Origin: Brevibacillus brevis
Lineage (GTDB): Bacteria > Bacillota > Bacilli > Brevibacillales > Brevibacillaceae
Direction of reading: 5' to 3'
DNA length: 64,000 nt
Assembly: GCF_031583145.1 (NCBI RefSeq)
Contig: NZ_CP134050.1
Location: forward strand, 1,020,001 to 1,084,000
In this document: piece by piece, positions 52,280 to 61,331 of the stretch
Position numbering within the stretch: the first letter of the stretch is position 1
Layout of the letters: each line of letters starts with the position of its first letter
Position numbers and translations under genes: made by a program
The notes under the pieces: generated by a model
What the model was told of the DNA's origin: nothing
What the model saw: only the letters and a program-made list of their open reading frames with translations
The model's database searches: none

Positions 52280-53635
52280 ATGAGAGAATTATCAACGAGA
52301 GAAACCATTACTGTCGGACTCATGCTGTTTGCGCTGTTCTTCGGAGCGGGCAATATGATTTTTCCACCGGCTTTGGGACAAGCCGCGGGCACTGATGTGT
52401 GGACCGCGATGCTCGGTTTTATTATAACGGGAGTGGGCTTGCCGCTGATGGGAGTCATTGCGGTAGGACTCGGCGGAGGAAACTTGCAGACGCTGGCGGG
52501 GAGAGTACACCCTGTTTTCGCTGGAATTTTCACATTTATCGTATATTTGGCCATCGGGCCTTTCATGGCAATCCCACGGACCGGCACTGTTACCTTTGAA
52601 ATGGGCGTCGCGCCGTTTTTGCCAGAGTCGGCAAAGGGTAGCTGGTTGCCGCTGTTCCTTACGACCATTGTCTATTTTGCGCTCACCTACTGGCTTTGCC
52701 TGAATCCGTCCAAGCTGGTCGATCGGATCGGGAAGGTTTTGACTCCGGCGCTGCTGATCATCATCGGGGTGATGTTCGTCGGCACCTTGCTGAACCCGAT
52801 CGGCGACATGGGGCAGCCGACGGGAGCCTATCAATCAACTCCGTTCATCAAGGGCTTCCTGGAAGGGTATTTGACGCTCGACGCGCTGGCGGCGATGGTA
52901 TTCGGAATCGTCGTGACCGCTTCGGTGCAGGCGGTAGGAGTGACGGACCGCAAGAAAATCACGATCTCGACAATCAAGGCGGCAGTGATCGCGGCTGCGG
53001 GTCTGGGGCTTGTGTACCTCGCTCTCAGCTATATGGGAGCGACCAGCATCTCCCTGGGGCAGTCCGAGAACGGGGGGCAGATCTTGAACGGAGTCGTCCA
53101 GCATTTGTTCGGGCCACTCGGGTCCATGCTGCTCGGCTTGGCCGTGACGCTGGCGTGCCTGACGACGTCGGTCGGCCTGGTAACCGCATGCGGCCGTTTC
53201 TTCTCGGATCTTTTCCCAGCCATTTCATACCGGACGATGGCGGCCATTCTCAGCGTGTTCAGTGCGGCTGTGGCAAACGTCGGGCTGACCCAGCTGATCG
53301 CGTTTTCCGTACCGGTGCTGATGGCGATTTATCCGATCGCGATCGTGCTGATGCTGCTGTCGTTTTTCCACAAGCTGTTCAAAGGGTACTCCTCGGTATA
53401 CATCGGGGCGATCGTCGTGACTGCCGCGATCAGCCTGGTAGACGGAGCGTCGATGATGGGACTGCCGGTTTCGGCCATCACGGATGTATACGGGCATCTG
53501 CCGTTGTATAAGGAAGGAATCGGTTGGCTCCTGCCTTCCATCGCAGGGGCGCTGCTCGGATTTTTGTGGGGAAGCCTGCGGCCCAAGCGCCAAGGGAACC
53601 AAGAAACCTATCGCGAGAAGCCGAGCAATACGTAA
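52280..53635 (+). CDS. brnQ: Branched-chain amino acid transporter BrnQ
   Basis: 451 residues, LIVCS family, 12 TM helices: MLFALFFGAGNMIFPPALGQ near the N-terminus, ATAGAGLGLVYLALSYMGAT-like central helices and SVGLVTACGRFFSDLFPAIS. It imports Leu, Ile and Val with Na+ or H+. Three in-frame ATGs exist (52250, 52265, 52280); the last has AAAGGA 7 nt upstream. Single gene with its own promoter and terminator. Confidence 0.92.
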   Translation: MRELSTRETITVGLMLFALFFGAGNMIFPPALGQAAGTDVWTAMLGFIITGVGLPLMGVIAVGLGGGNLQTLAGRVHPVFAGIFTFIVYLAIGPFMAIPRTGTVTFEMGVAPFLPESAKGSWLPLFLTTIVYFALTYWLCLNPSKLVDRIGKVLTPALLIIIGVMFVGTLLNPIGDMGQPTGAYQSTPFIKGFLEGYLTLDALAAMVFGIVVTASVQAVGVTDRKKITISTIKAAVIAAAGLGLVYLALSYMGATSISLGQSENGGQILNGVVQHLFGPLGSMLLGLAVTLACLTTSVGLVTACGRFFSDLFPAISYRTMAAILSVFSAAVANVGLTQLIAFSVPVLMAIYPIAIVLMLLSFFHKLFKGYSSVYIGAIVVTAAISLVDGASMMGLPVSAITDVYGHLPLYKEGIGWLLPSIAGALLGFLWGSLRPKRQGNQETYREKPSNT

Positions 53636-53656
53636 AAATAGAATGAAACAGGTAAA

Positions 53657-53684
53657 AGTCGGGGAGTGTTCCCCGGCTTTTTCT
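53657..53684 (+). terminator. Terminator of brnQ
   Basis: AGTCGGGGA and TCCCCGGCT with a 4-nt loop, followed by TTTTTCTTTT. Confidence 0.85.
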
Positions 53685-53981
53685 TTTAGAGGCAGAAGCT
53701 ACGTCCGGTTTCCACGCATGCTTTCATCCAACGGTTCTCCATGGAAAAGAAGCTGATGATGGAGGGAATGCACGGGCCGCCTTCCTTTTAGTTCCAGCTA
53801 GCTAGGACTTCCATCCGTCCACAATCACACGCATCTGTGGTACCATAGGAAAAAGCCTGTGTTCTGGACGGCAACATGCAGAGGAAACGGCCTGCAATGA
53901 CTCTGGCAGCAGGAGGTTCCTGGATCAGAACGGATTGGCCGCGTCGCCATCCGCTGATTTGCGCATGTGTTTTTTTATACA

Positions 53982-54005
53982 GATAGGAATTTACAAATTC
54001 CTATC
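53982..54005. repeat. Perfect 11-bp inverted repeat upstream of the OmpR-type regulator
   Basis: GATAGGAATTT-ac-AAATTCCTATC, perfect arms with only a 2-nt centre, 112 nt before the regulator start. No T-run follows directly in either direction, which argues against a terminator; a dimeric DNA-binding protein site is more likely. The 53690-53981 stretch before it contains no gene I can support. Confidence 0.7.
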
Positions 54006-54116
54006 CAGTATGAGGGCAACCGCGGCTCTGCCAAAAGGCATGGCGTAGCCGGGTTCTCTAATTCGCTTACGGATGTGGCGATCAGCCAAGCTTTTCGAAA
54101 AAGGAGGTTGTCGGCT

Positions 54117-54812
54117 TTGGCACCTACAAAGGTTTTGGTAGCAGATGACGATCCGAATGTACGCGAAATTATTCGCCTGTATTTTTCCAAGCAGCAAATC
54201 GACCTGGTCGTCGCGAGCGACGGTCAAGAGGCTATAGACATGATGGAAAAGGAAACGCCGGACATGGTGATCCTCGATGTGATGATGCCGCAAATGGATG
54301 GCTTCGAGGCTTGTCGGGAAATCCGCAAGAAGTGGGATACGCCCATCATCATGCTGACGGCGAAAGATGAAGAAATAGACCGCGTGCTCGGGCTGGAGCT
54401 CGGCGCGGATGACTACGTGACCAAGCCGTTCAGTCCACGCGAGCTGGTGGCGCGGATTCGGGCCATCCTCCGGCGCATGCAGCCGAAAGGAAAGGCTCCG
54501 GAAGAAGTGTCCAAACCGCTCGACTTTGACCAGCTGACCATCGATGTGGACAAACGCGAAGTAGTGGCGGCAGGGGAGAAGATCAGCTTCCGGCCCAAGG
54601 AGTTTGACCTCCTGGTGCAGCTGGCCAAGTCGCCGGGCAGCGTGTTCTCGCGGGAGCAGCTGCTGGAACAGGTATGGGGTTTTGACTATTTCGGCGACGT
54701 GCGCACCGTCGATGTGCACATCAAAAAGATCCGGCAGCGGCTGGAGAAGCTGCCGTACGACTGCATTCATACGGTATGGGGGATCGGCTACAAGTTTGGG
54801 GTGGAAAACTGA
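54117..54812 (+). CDS. OmpR-family response regulator
   Basis: 231 residues from TTG 54117 (AAGGAGG 9 nt upstream); a longer in-frame reading exists but lacks a site. Receiver domain with phospho-acceptor Asp in VILDVMMPQMDG and TAKDEEIDRVLGLELGADDY, followed by an OmpR winged helix (ISFRPKEFDLLVQLAKSPGS, VRTVDVHIKKIRQRLEKLPY). Overlaps the kinase gene (TGATG). Sigma-A target genes unknown. Confidence 0.9.
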   Translation: MAPTKVLVADDDPNVREIIRLYFSKQQIDLVVASDGQEAIDMMEKETPDMVILDVMMPQMDGFEACREIRKKWDTPIIMLTAKDEEIDRVLGLELGADDYVTKPFSPRELVARIRAILRRMQPKGKAPEEVSKPLDFDQLTIDVDKREVVAAGEKISFRPKEFDLLVQLAKSPGSVFSREQLLEQVWGFDYFGDVRTVDVHIKKIRQRLEKLPYDCIHTVWGIGYKFGVEN

Positions 54813-56257
54813 TGCTGGGGACGTCGAAAAGCATCTTCCGCCGCCTGCTGTTCAGCTTTCTGGCCACCGTACTGCTCGGGCTGGGCATCTCCGGCCTGCT
54901 CATCGCCTTTTTTGCACGGGAGTACATTTACGATTCCAAGGAAGAAGAAATGCTCAGGATGGCCAAAAAAGTGAACGTCGCCATCCACGACAGCAATAAG
55001 GTCAATAAGGCGCTGCTCGACAAGCTGGCGATGCTGGACGAAGCGTTCGATACGCGGATCTGGCTGTTCAACGAGCAGGGCAAAATCGTGGCGACCTCGA
55101 TGAAGGACGAAGTGTTTACCGGCAAGTCGGTAGCGGTCTCGATTGCGGACAACGTGCTGAAAGGCAAAAACGCCGTCACCGAGCTGCAGATCGAAGGATT
55201 GGAAGACCCGATGCTGTCCGTCTCCGTGCCGTGGGGAGAGGGCGAGAAGGTGTACGGCGGTATCATTTTGCATGCCCCTATCGAAGGGATCGAGCGCACA
55301 TTTGCACAGATGCGCGAGACGATTCTCTGGGCGACGCTGTTTGGTGTGCTCCTTTCCACGGCGATGGTCTCCTATTTGTCCTGGTCGATCTCCAGGCCGC
55401 TCCGGACCATCGAGCGAACGGCGGCGGAGATCGGGCGGGGCAACTACACCGAGCGCGTCCGCGTCGATACCTCGGATGAGATCAGCGATTTGGCGCAGAC
55501 GATCAACACGATGGCGGAAAAGCTCGAGAAGGTCGAGCAGGAGCGGTACCATCTGGAGCAGGTGCGAAGCGATTTCCTCGCCAATGTCTCGCATGAGCTG
55601 CGCACGCCCTTGACGGCCATGCAAGGCTTTCTGGAGGCCCTCCAGGACGGCTTGGTCGAGGACGAGGAGGCGCGGCAAAAGTATTATGCCGTGATGTACA
55701 CGGAGACGATGCAGGTCAATCGCCTGGTCGACGATTTGATGGACCTGATGAAGCTGGAAAACAACGAAGTCAACTTGGCGAAGTTTCCGGTGGACGTGGC
55801 GGACGTGATGAACAAAGTCGCGTTCTCATTCCGCGCGGAGGCCGAGGAAAAAGGGCTGACGATCAAGGTCGAGACGGAAGACGGCCTTCCGAAAATTTAT
55901 GCGGACCGCGATCGGGTGGCCCAAATTTTGAAAAATTTCGTAAAAAATGCCGTGAAGTTTACCGAGCATGGAGAAATTCGCTTGACGGCCGCAGCGGAGG
56001 AGCCGTACGTGCGGATTCAGGTGAGCGATACGGGCATCGGCATTTCCCAGGACGACTTGAATCGCATCTGGGAGCGGTTTTTCAAAGTAGACCGGGGACG
56101 TTCCAAAAACAACAAGGGGACTGGCCTGGGGCTGGCCATCGTCAAAGAGCTGGTAGAGCTGCACGATGGAAAGTGGAGCGTCGAGAGCGAGCTGGGCCAG
56201 GGAAGCACATTTACCGTCTGGCTGCCCACTGTTGGCGCGTACCGGCAATCCGGTTAG
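54812..56257 (+). CDS. HAMP sensor histidine kinase
   Basis: 481 residues. TM1 (~15-38), extracytoplasmic region (~40-185; FDTRIWLFNEQGKIVATS), TM2 (~187-208), HAMP (RTIERTAAEIGRGNYTERVR), HisKA with the His in NVSHELRTPLTAMQGFLE, HATPase with NAVKFTEHGEIRL, DTGIGIS and GTGLGLAIVKELV. Start codon overlaps the regulator stop. Ligand unknown. A Ser-rich lipoprotein gene follows, as in several envelope-stress systems; that link is inference. Confidence 0.9.
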   Translation: MLGTSKSIFRRLLFSFLATVLLGLGISGLLIAFFAREYIYDSKEEEMLRMAKKVNVAIHDSNKVNKALLDKLAMLDEAFDTRIWLFNEQGKIVATSMKDEVFTGKSVAVSIADNVLKGKNAVTELQIEGLEDPMLSVSVPWGEGEKVYGGIILHAPIEGIERTFAQMRETILWATLFGVLLSTAMVSYLSWSISRPLRTIERTAAEIGRGNYTERVRVDTSDEISDLAQTINTMAEKLEKVEQERYHLEQVRSDFLANVSHELRTPLTAMQGFLEALQDGLVEDEEARQKYYAVMYTETMQVNRLVDDLMDLMKLENNEVNLAKFPVDVADVMNKVAFSFRAEAEEKGLTIKVETEDGLPKIYADRDRVAQILKNFVKNAVKFTEHGEIRLTAAAEEPYVRIQVSDTGIGISQDDLNRIWERFFKVDRGRSKNNKGTGLGLAIVKELVELHDGKWSVESELGQGSTFTVWLPTVGAYRQSG

Positions 56258-56397
56258 GCTGGGATGGTCATACTTTTTTCATACTTTGCTCATGGTTTTT
56301 TCCCATTTCCCTCACAGAATGGTTATCTTTGACCGTTACCATGTAGTTGTGACCGAAGAGAGAGTCACAAAGCACTCGGAAAGAAAGGGGAATGAAC

Positions 56398-56820
56398 ATG
56401 AAGAAGAGATGGGTTTCCATCGCAGCTGTCGCCTTGCTCTTGTCCGGCAGTCTGGTCGCTTGCTCCAGCAATACGGGCAGCACTCCAGAGCCGGCAACAC
56501 AACAAGACGGAGGCAGCGCAACCACACCGGAGAGCTCCACCAACACCAATAGCCAATCGACCGACAGTTCGGTTTCCAAAGATCAATCTTCACCTGATGC
56601 TGCTACAGGCAGCTCCGACTCGACAGGCGGCTCTGACGCGACCTCGGGTTCGTCTGACAGCTCCAGCTCCTCGTCGACTGGATCTTCCACATCCAGTGAC
56701 AGCGGAAGCAGTACGGACAGCAATGCCAAAGCTGGCTCGTCTGATTCCACGGGAGCTTCCAGTGCAGACAGCGGCAGCACTTCCAGCCAGTCTGGCACGA
56801 CTGATACGACCAAGCAGTAA
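56398..56820 (+). CDS. Ser/Thr-rich lipoprotein
   Basis: 140 residues. Signal peptide with lipobox: MKKRWVSIAAVALLLSGSLV then AC-SS (lipid-modified Cys near residue 22). The rest, ~115 residues, is low complexity, mostly Ser, Thr, Asp, Gly and Gln with no folded domain or known motif; runs such as SSSSSS occur. AAAGGGG is 7 nt before the chosen ATG (two ATGs share the site). It sits directly behind a two-component system. A secreted, membrane-tethered disordered protein. Confidence 0.82.
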   Translation: MKKRWVSIAAVALLLSGSLVACSSNTGSTPEPATQQDGGSATTPESSTNTNSQSTDSSVSKDQSSPDAATGSSDSTGGSDATSGSSDSSSSSSTGSSTSSDSGSSTDSNAKAGSSDSTGASSADSGSTSSQSGTTDTTKQ

Positions 56821-56891
56821 CCGTGAAGGAACGACAAGCAGCCAACTTGTTCGTTTGAATCCTCTACTTCCCTCCCCGGGTTTACCATATA

Positions 56892-56915
56892 AGGCGGCTG
56901 ATGCCGCCTCTTTTT
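56892..56915. terminator. Bidirectional terminator
   Basis: AGGCGGC-tgat-GCCGCCT followed by TTTTT, between the lipoprotein and DUF2935 genes. Confidence 0.82.
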
Positions 56916-56929
56916 GTGCACACAGAAAT

Positions 56930-57355
56930 CTACTCCCTGTACAGCAGCGCCTGGGCGATTCCGATAAAATATTCCGATTCGCGGCGGATGTGGTTCAAAA
57001 CCGTAATGGCCGTCGGATTATGCTTCAATGCTTCACTTTCGGTCCCCAACTGATTCAGCAGCACAATAAATTGCTCGCTTTCCTCCAAGGCAAACTGCAC
57101 GAGCTTCAGCACGTCCTTGTAGAACTCCGGCCGAAGATACTCTCCGCCTCGTACGGCTGTTTCGATATATTGGACAAACGTGGCTTGCGTGCGCGACAAA
57201 GCCTGTTCCCATTCTTTCAACGCCTGCACAAACGGGGGCTCAAGATTGGGAACGAGCGCCCGGATCACCTCCGTATGCTCTGCCTCCTGATGCTTCCAAA
57301 ACTCGCCTTCGTCCAAAATCCGCAGCGGCATTTGTTCACCGTAATAAAATCGCAT
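56930..57355 (-). CDS. DUF2935 protein
   Basis: 141 residues from ATG 57355 (AAAGGGGA about 7 nt upstream). Helical, with metal-ligand-like residues in ILDEGEFWKHQEAEHTEVIR, TVLNHIRRESEYF; the DUF2935 family has a ferritin-like four-helix fold and may bind metal. Function unknown. Only one domain copy is present where many family members have two. Confidence 0.75.
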   Translation of the reverse strand: MRFYYGEQMPLRILDEGEFWKHQEAEHTEVIRALVPNLEPPFVQALKEWEQALSRTQATFVQYIETAVRGGEYLRPEFYKDVLKLVQFALEESEQFIVLLNQLGTESEALKHNPTAITVLNHIRRESEYFIGIAQALLYRE

Positions 57356-57429
57356 GCCTATTCCCCTTTGCACGAAATTCGATTTTCACGGTAGCCTATG
57401 CACAGGTGCCCAGGGAGGTTACGCAAAAC

Positions 57430-57470
57430 AAAACAGACCGCGCCAGCTCCGTTTGGCACAGTCTGTTTTT
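57430..57470 (-). terminator. Terminator of the ABC operon
   Basis: AACAGAC-cGCGCCA ... TGGCACa-GTCTGTT with A/T runs, 32 nt past the ATPase stop on the minus strand. Confidence 0.75.
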
Positions 57471-57501
57471 TTGCACGATGTCATTGCCTACCGATGCGTT
57501 T

Positions 57502-58287
57502 CTACGGGTTGGCTGCTTTCAAGCTTTCCTCGCGAATCAGCTCAAGCAGCTCCCGCTTCAAGGCCAGGAATTCTGCGCTGTCCTTGTTGTGGTAATCCCG
57601 TGGACGAGGCAGCGGCACCTTGATGTTCTTCTTGAGGCGTCCCGGCCTTGCCGTCATGACGTAGATGGAATCGCCCAGGAAGATGGACTCCTCGACATCA
57701 TGGGTGATGAACAGGATCGTTTTCTTCGACTCTTCCCATACTTTGAGCAGGATCTCCTGCATGATCGTGCGCGTCTGCGCATCCAGCGCCCCGAACGGCT
57801 CGTCCATGAGGAGGATTTCGGGATCGTTGGCCAGGGCTCTGGCAATCGCCACGCGCTGCTTCATCCCGCCGGACAGCTGAATCGGATAATGCTTGTCAAA
57901 GCCTTGCAGGCCGATCAGGTCCAGATAGTGGTACGCGACCTCATCCTGTTGTTTTTTGGGAAAGCCTTTGAGATCCAGTCCAAACGTGATGTTGTCCTTT
58001 ACCGTCAGCCACGGATAGAGCGTGTACGACTGAAAGACCATTCCCCGGTCCGGGCCAGGGCCGCTGATCTCCTTTCCATCCAGGTAGACGTGCCCCGAGG
58101 AGGGCTCCTCCAAGCCCGCGACGACGCGGAGGATGGTGGATTTCCCGCACCCGGAAGGCCCCAGGATGGTGACGAACTCCCCTTCGGCCACGGAAAACGA
58201 TGTCTGGTCCAGGGCGACCACCTGGCCGCTTTTGGTCGAAAATACTTTCCCTACATTGTCTATGACTAGTTTTGGCGTTGTTGTCAT
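57502..58287 (-). CDS. SsuB/TauB-type ABC transporter ATPase
   Basis: 261 residues: Walker A GPSGCGKST, Q-loop MVFQSYTLYPWLTVKDNI, signature [15 protein letters not shown], Walker B ILLMDEPFGALDAQTR and H-loop FITHD. This is the nitrate/sulfonate/taurine (NitT/TauT) class. Last gene of a five-gene operon, 1 nt after the permease stop region. Substrate not defined. Confidence 0.9.
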   Translation of the reverse strand: MTTTPKLVIDNVGKVFSTKSGQVVALDQTSFSVAEGEFVTILGPSGCGKSTILRVVAGLEEPSSGHVYLDGKEISGPGPDRGMVFQSYTLYPWLTVKDNITFGLDLKGFPKKQQDEVAYHYLDLIGLQGFDKHYPIQLSGGMKQRVAIARALANDPEILLMDEPFGALDAQTRTIMQEILLKVWEESKKTILFITHDVEESIFLGDSIYVMTARPGRLKKNIKVPLPRPRDYHNKDSAEFLALKRELLELIREESLKAANP

Positions 58288-58288
58288 C

Positions 58289-59092
58289 TCAGGATCCTTC
58301 CTTTCTCATCCAGGAGAAAGATGCGCGATAGACTGCTTTGAAAATCAAATCCATGATCAATCCCAATATCCCGATGATCAAAATTCCCACGATGATTTTG
58401 TCAGGCTTCAGGAAGCGAGAAGCCTGCATAATCATGTACCCGAGACCGTCCGAGGCGCCGACGAGCTCGGCGACCACCAGATACGTCCAGGCCCAGCCGA
58501 ACGTGATGCGCAGCGTATCGACGATCCCCGGCAGAGAGGCGGGGAGGATGACCCGTTTGAAGAGCTGGAGCTTTTTGGCCCCCAAGGTATAGGAGACTTC
58601 GATCAGCTCGTTTTGGATGTTTTTCGTGACGTCCATCACCATGAGCGTCAGCTGGAAGAAGGTCCCGAAGAAGATCACGGCCATTTTTTCCCCTTCCCCG
58701 AGGCCGATCCACAAAATGAACAAGGGAATGAAGGCAGAGGCGGGCATGTAGCGGATAAAGCCGATAATCGGTTCAAAGGCTCCTTCCATGATGCGCAAGG
58801 TCCCCATGAGCATTCCCAGCGGTACGCCGATCAGGGCAGCGATGACGAAGCCGAGTGCGACCCGGCTAAAGCTGATACCGATGTCTGCCCAGATCTCACC
58901 GCCTTGAAACATGGAGATGGCCGTTTTGATGATCTTGTCCGGCGCAGGGAGGAACAGCGGGTTGACGAGTCCTCCGTAGCTCAAGATGGACCAGACTGCG
59001 ATCAGAATGAGAAAGGTAGCGATTCCAGCCCCGGAATAAAGAGGTTTGGCGATATCCTTATTCGGGGTAAAGACATTTTTCCACATCGTCAT
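58289..59092 (-). CDS. SsuC/TauC-type ABC transporter permease
   Basis: 267 residues, six TM helices, NitT/TauT permease with the EAA loop ASLPGIVDTLRITFGWAWTY and LGYMIMQASRFLKPDKIIVG. Pairs with the ATPase downstream and the binding protein upstream. An 85-nt gap separates it from the binding protein gene. Confidence 0.9.
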   Translation of the reverse strand: MTMWKNVFTPNKDIAKPLYSGAGIATFLILIAVWSILSYGGLVNPLFLPAPDKIIKTAISMFQGGEIWADIGISFSRVALGFVIAALIGVPLGMLMGTLRIMEGAFEPIIGFIRYMPASAFIPLFILWIGLGEGEKMAVIFFGTFFQLTLMVMDVTKNIQNELIEVSYTLGAKKLQLFKRVILPASLPGIVDTLRITFGWAWTYLVVAELVGASDGLGYMIMQASRFLKPDKIIVGILIIGILGLIMDLIFKAVYRASFSWMRKEGS

Positions 59093-59177
59093 CCCTCATT
59101 TTTGCTTGAAGTAGAAAGTGCTTATCCGCGTTTGCGGGGGTGTGAACGAGAAAAGGAGGCCCGAGGCGGGCACTCCC

Positions 59178-60194
59178 TTAAAGTCCTCCAACAAATGTCG
59201 AGTTCAAGACGTCTTCTGGCTTAGGAGCGGTATCGATCAGTTTTTGTTCCATATAGAAGTCGATGGCGTTTTTGGCGGAGGTGTAAATCTCGCCTTTTCC
59301 ATCGCCAAAGAGCTGTTTGTTTTCGTCCTTGTGCAGGAATTTCAGCCCGGACACCGTGCCGGTGAATTCGGACAGATCAATTTTCAGGCCTTTTGCCATG
59401 ATTTCGTTGGATTCATCCGTGTGCTCTTTCCAGTAGTCCATGGCTTCGGCCATCGCTGCGACGAACGCTTTGATGTCGTCAGGACGCTGTTCGATCACGT
59501 CTTTCTTGAAGCCGACGGTATCGACGATGATTCCGGACAGCTCTTTCGTGGAGAGGAGCACTTTCCCGTTGGCCTGGGAAGCCTTGCTCAGCCATGGCTC
59601 CCATGTCACGGCTGCGTCCACTTTGCCCGCTACGAAAGCGGCGCCGGCGTCACCGGCAGACATTTGCACCATTTCGACGTCCTTGTCCGTCAGGTTGGCT
59701 TGCTTCAATGCGGTGAGGATCAGCATGTGGCTGGTGGAGCCTTGTTCAAACGCGACTTTCTTGCCTTTCAGGTCGGCCACGCTCTTGATGTCGTTTTTGG
59801 CGATGATCCCGTCGCCGCCATACGAGTCGTCGAGCAGCCATACGACTTGCATCGGTACGCCTGCAGCGGCAAGCGTCACTTGCACGTCGAGGGCAGTGGC
59901 CATACCGTCCACTTGTCCGCCGGCGAGGGCTTGCTTGCGCTCGGCCAAGCCTTCAATGGTCGACAGCTCGACATCGAGGCCGTGTTTTTCAAAGAGGCCT
60001 TTTTCTTTCGCAAGGAACAGAGGGCCGTACCCTGTCCACGTCGGCAGTGTGATTTTCAACGGCGTTTTGGCGGCAGATGCGGAACTGTTTCCCCCTTCGG
60101 CAGGCTTCGCTTGCTCGGCCTGATTGGAGGAGCCGCAACCGGCGGCAGCAAGGGCGACGATGACTGACAGCAGCAAAAACAGAAACTTTTTCAA
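59178..60194 (-). CDS. SsuA-type ABC solute-binding lipoprotein
   Basis: 338 residues. Lipoprotein signal (FLFLLLSVIVALAAAGCGSS, lipobox Cys near residue 20), Ala/Ser linker, then an NMT1/SsuA-type periplasmic-binding fold: ITLPTWTGYGPLFLAKEKGL, LSTIEGLAERKQALAGGQVD, VADLKGKKVAFEQGSTSH. These bind aliphatic sulfonates, nitrate, taurine or thiamine-precursor-like ligands. The two upstream enzymes, and not the fold, are the best hint to the ligand. Confidence 0.88.
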   Translation of the reverse strand: MKKFLFLLLSVIVALAAAGCGSSNQAEQAKPAEGGNSSASAAKTPLKITLPTWTGYGPLFLAKEKGLFEKHGLDVELSTIEGLAERKQALAGGQVDGMATALDVQVTLAAAGVPMQVVWLLDDSYGGDGIIAKNDIKSVADLKGKKVAFEQGSTSHMLILTALKQANLTDKDVEMVQMSAGDAGAAFVAGKVDAAVTWEPWLSKASQANGKVLLSTKELSGIIVDTVGFKKDVIEQRPDDIKAFVAAMAEAMDYWKEHTDESNEIMAKGLKIDLSEFTGTVSGLKFLHKDENKQLFGDGKGEIYTSAKNAIDFYMEQKLIDTAPKPEDVLNSTFVGGL

Positions 60195-60206
60195 TGTAAC
60201 TTCCCC

Positions 60207-61331
60207 TTATGCGTTAGTTTTGGATGTCTGAATGATTTCTTTGAAGGCAAGGGCGAATGCTTCCATTTCTTCCGGAAGCCCGATAGAGACGCGCAGGTGG
60301 CTCGTCAGCCCGTAGCCGTTCAGGGTGCGGACGATGATGCCGCGCTCGGCCAGGCGGTCGAATACTTCGCTGCCTTCCAGCCCTGTATCGACGCAGACGA
60401 AGTTCGCCTGGCTTTTCAGGTAGGACAGCCCGAGCTCGTCAAAGGTGCGATGCAAAAGCTGTTTGCCTCTCCGGTTGTTTTCCCGGGAGGAGGCGACGTG
60501 CTCCGCATCGTCGAGACTGGCCAGGGCGCCCGCTTGCGCAATGCTGTTCACATTGAACGGGGGACGGACGTGGTTCACCGCATCGACGAGCTCGGCCTGA
60601 CCGATCCCGTAGCCGATCCGGGCTGCAGCCAGCGAATAGATTTTGGAGAACGTCCGGATGACGAATACGTTGGCGAATTCTTTTGTCAATTCCACGGAAG
60701 AGGCATAGCCGTCGCCCTCCGCAAACTCGTGGTACGCTTCGTCGATGACCACGAGCACGTTTTCCGGGACGCGCTGGAGAAACGTCTTCATCTCATCAGC
60801 GGGTATGACCGTACCTGTCGGGTTGTTGGGATTGCAGAGGAAGACGACCTTCGTTTTCGCCGTGATCTTTTGCAGGACGTCTTCGAGGTCGATGGACAGG
60901 TCGTCCTTCATCCGCGAAAACACCGGCTTCGCTCCCATCACGTGCGTGGAAGCGAGGTACTGGACAAAGCAGACTTGCGGGATAATCGCTTCGTCCTGCG
61001 GCTCCAGGAACGTCTGGGCGACGAGGATGATCATCTCGTCTGCGCCGTTGGACAGGATGACATTCTCCGGGTGGACGCCTTCCTTTTCCGCGATCTTGGC
61101 CTGCACGGCATCGCCGCTGGAGCTCGGATACAGATTCAGCTGCGCGAGCGACTGCTGCATGGCCGCGATCGCCTTGGGAGACGGCCCGAGCGGATTCTCG
61201 TTAAAGGACAGCTTGTACACGCGCTCCTTGCCCAGCGCCTTTTTCATTTCCTCGATCGGCAGATCCGCGAGTGCGCACGTGTACGGCATCAGGTTGGGGT
61301 AGACGCTGCGAACCATTTGCTCCAGCTTCAT
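60207..61331 (-). CDS. HisC-like PLP aminotransferase
   Basis: 374 residues, class I/II aminotransferase close to histidinol-phosphate aminotransferase: KLSFNENPLGPSPKAIAAMQ, LSNGADEMIILVAQTFLEPQ, VFLCNPNNPTGTVIPADEM, and the PLP Lys in VIRTFSKIYSLAAARIGYGI. Not in a his operon, so histidine synthesis is unlikely. It overlaps the dehydrogenase stop by 4 nt and precedes the binding protein gene by 12 nt, so it acts in the same pathway. Confidence 0.87.
   Translation of the reverse strand: MKLEQMVRSVYPNLMPYTCALADLPIEEMKKALGKERVYKLSFNENPLGPSPKAIAAMQQSLAQLNLYPSSSGDAVQAKIAEKEGVHPENVILSNGADEMIILVAQTFLEPQDEAIIPQVCFVQYLASTHVMGAKPVFSRMKDDLSIDLEDVLQKITAKTKVVFLCNPNNPTGTVIPADEMKTFLQRVPENVLVVIDEAYHEFAEGDGYASSVELTKEFANVFVIRTFSKIYSLAAARIGYGIGQAELVDAVNHVRPPFNVNSIAQAGALASLDDAEHVASSRENNRRGKQLLHRTFDELGLSYLKSQANFVCVDTGLEGSEVFDRLAERGIIVRTLNGYGLTSHLRVSIGLPEEMEAFALAFKEIIQTSKTNA

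Noticed and set aside
53873-53990. 36-codon ORF starting near 53878 in the gap before the OmpR-type regulator
   Set aside because: No ribosome site and no recognisable features.
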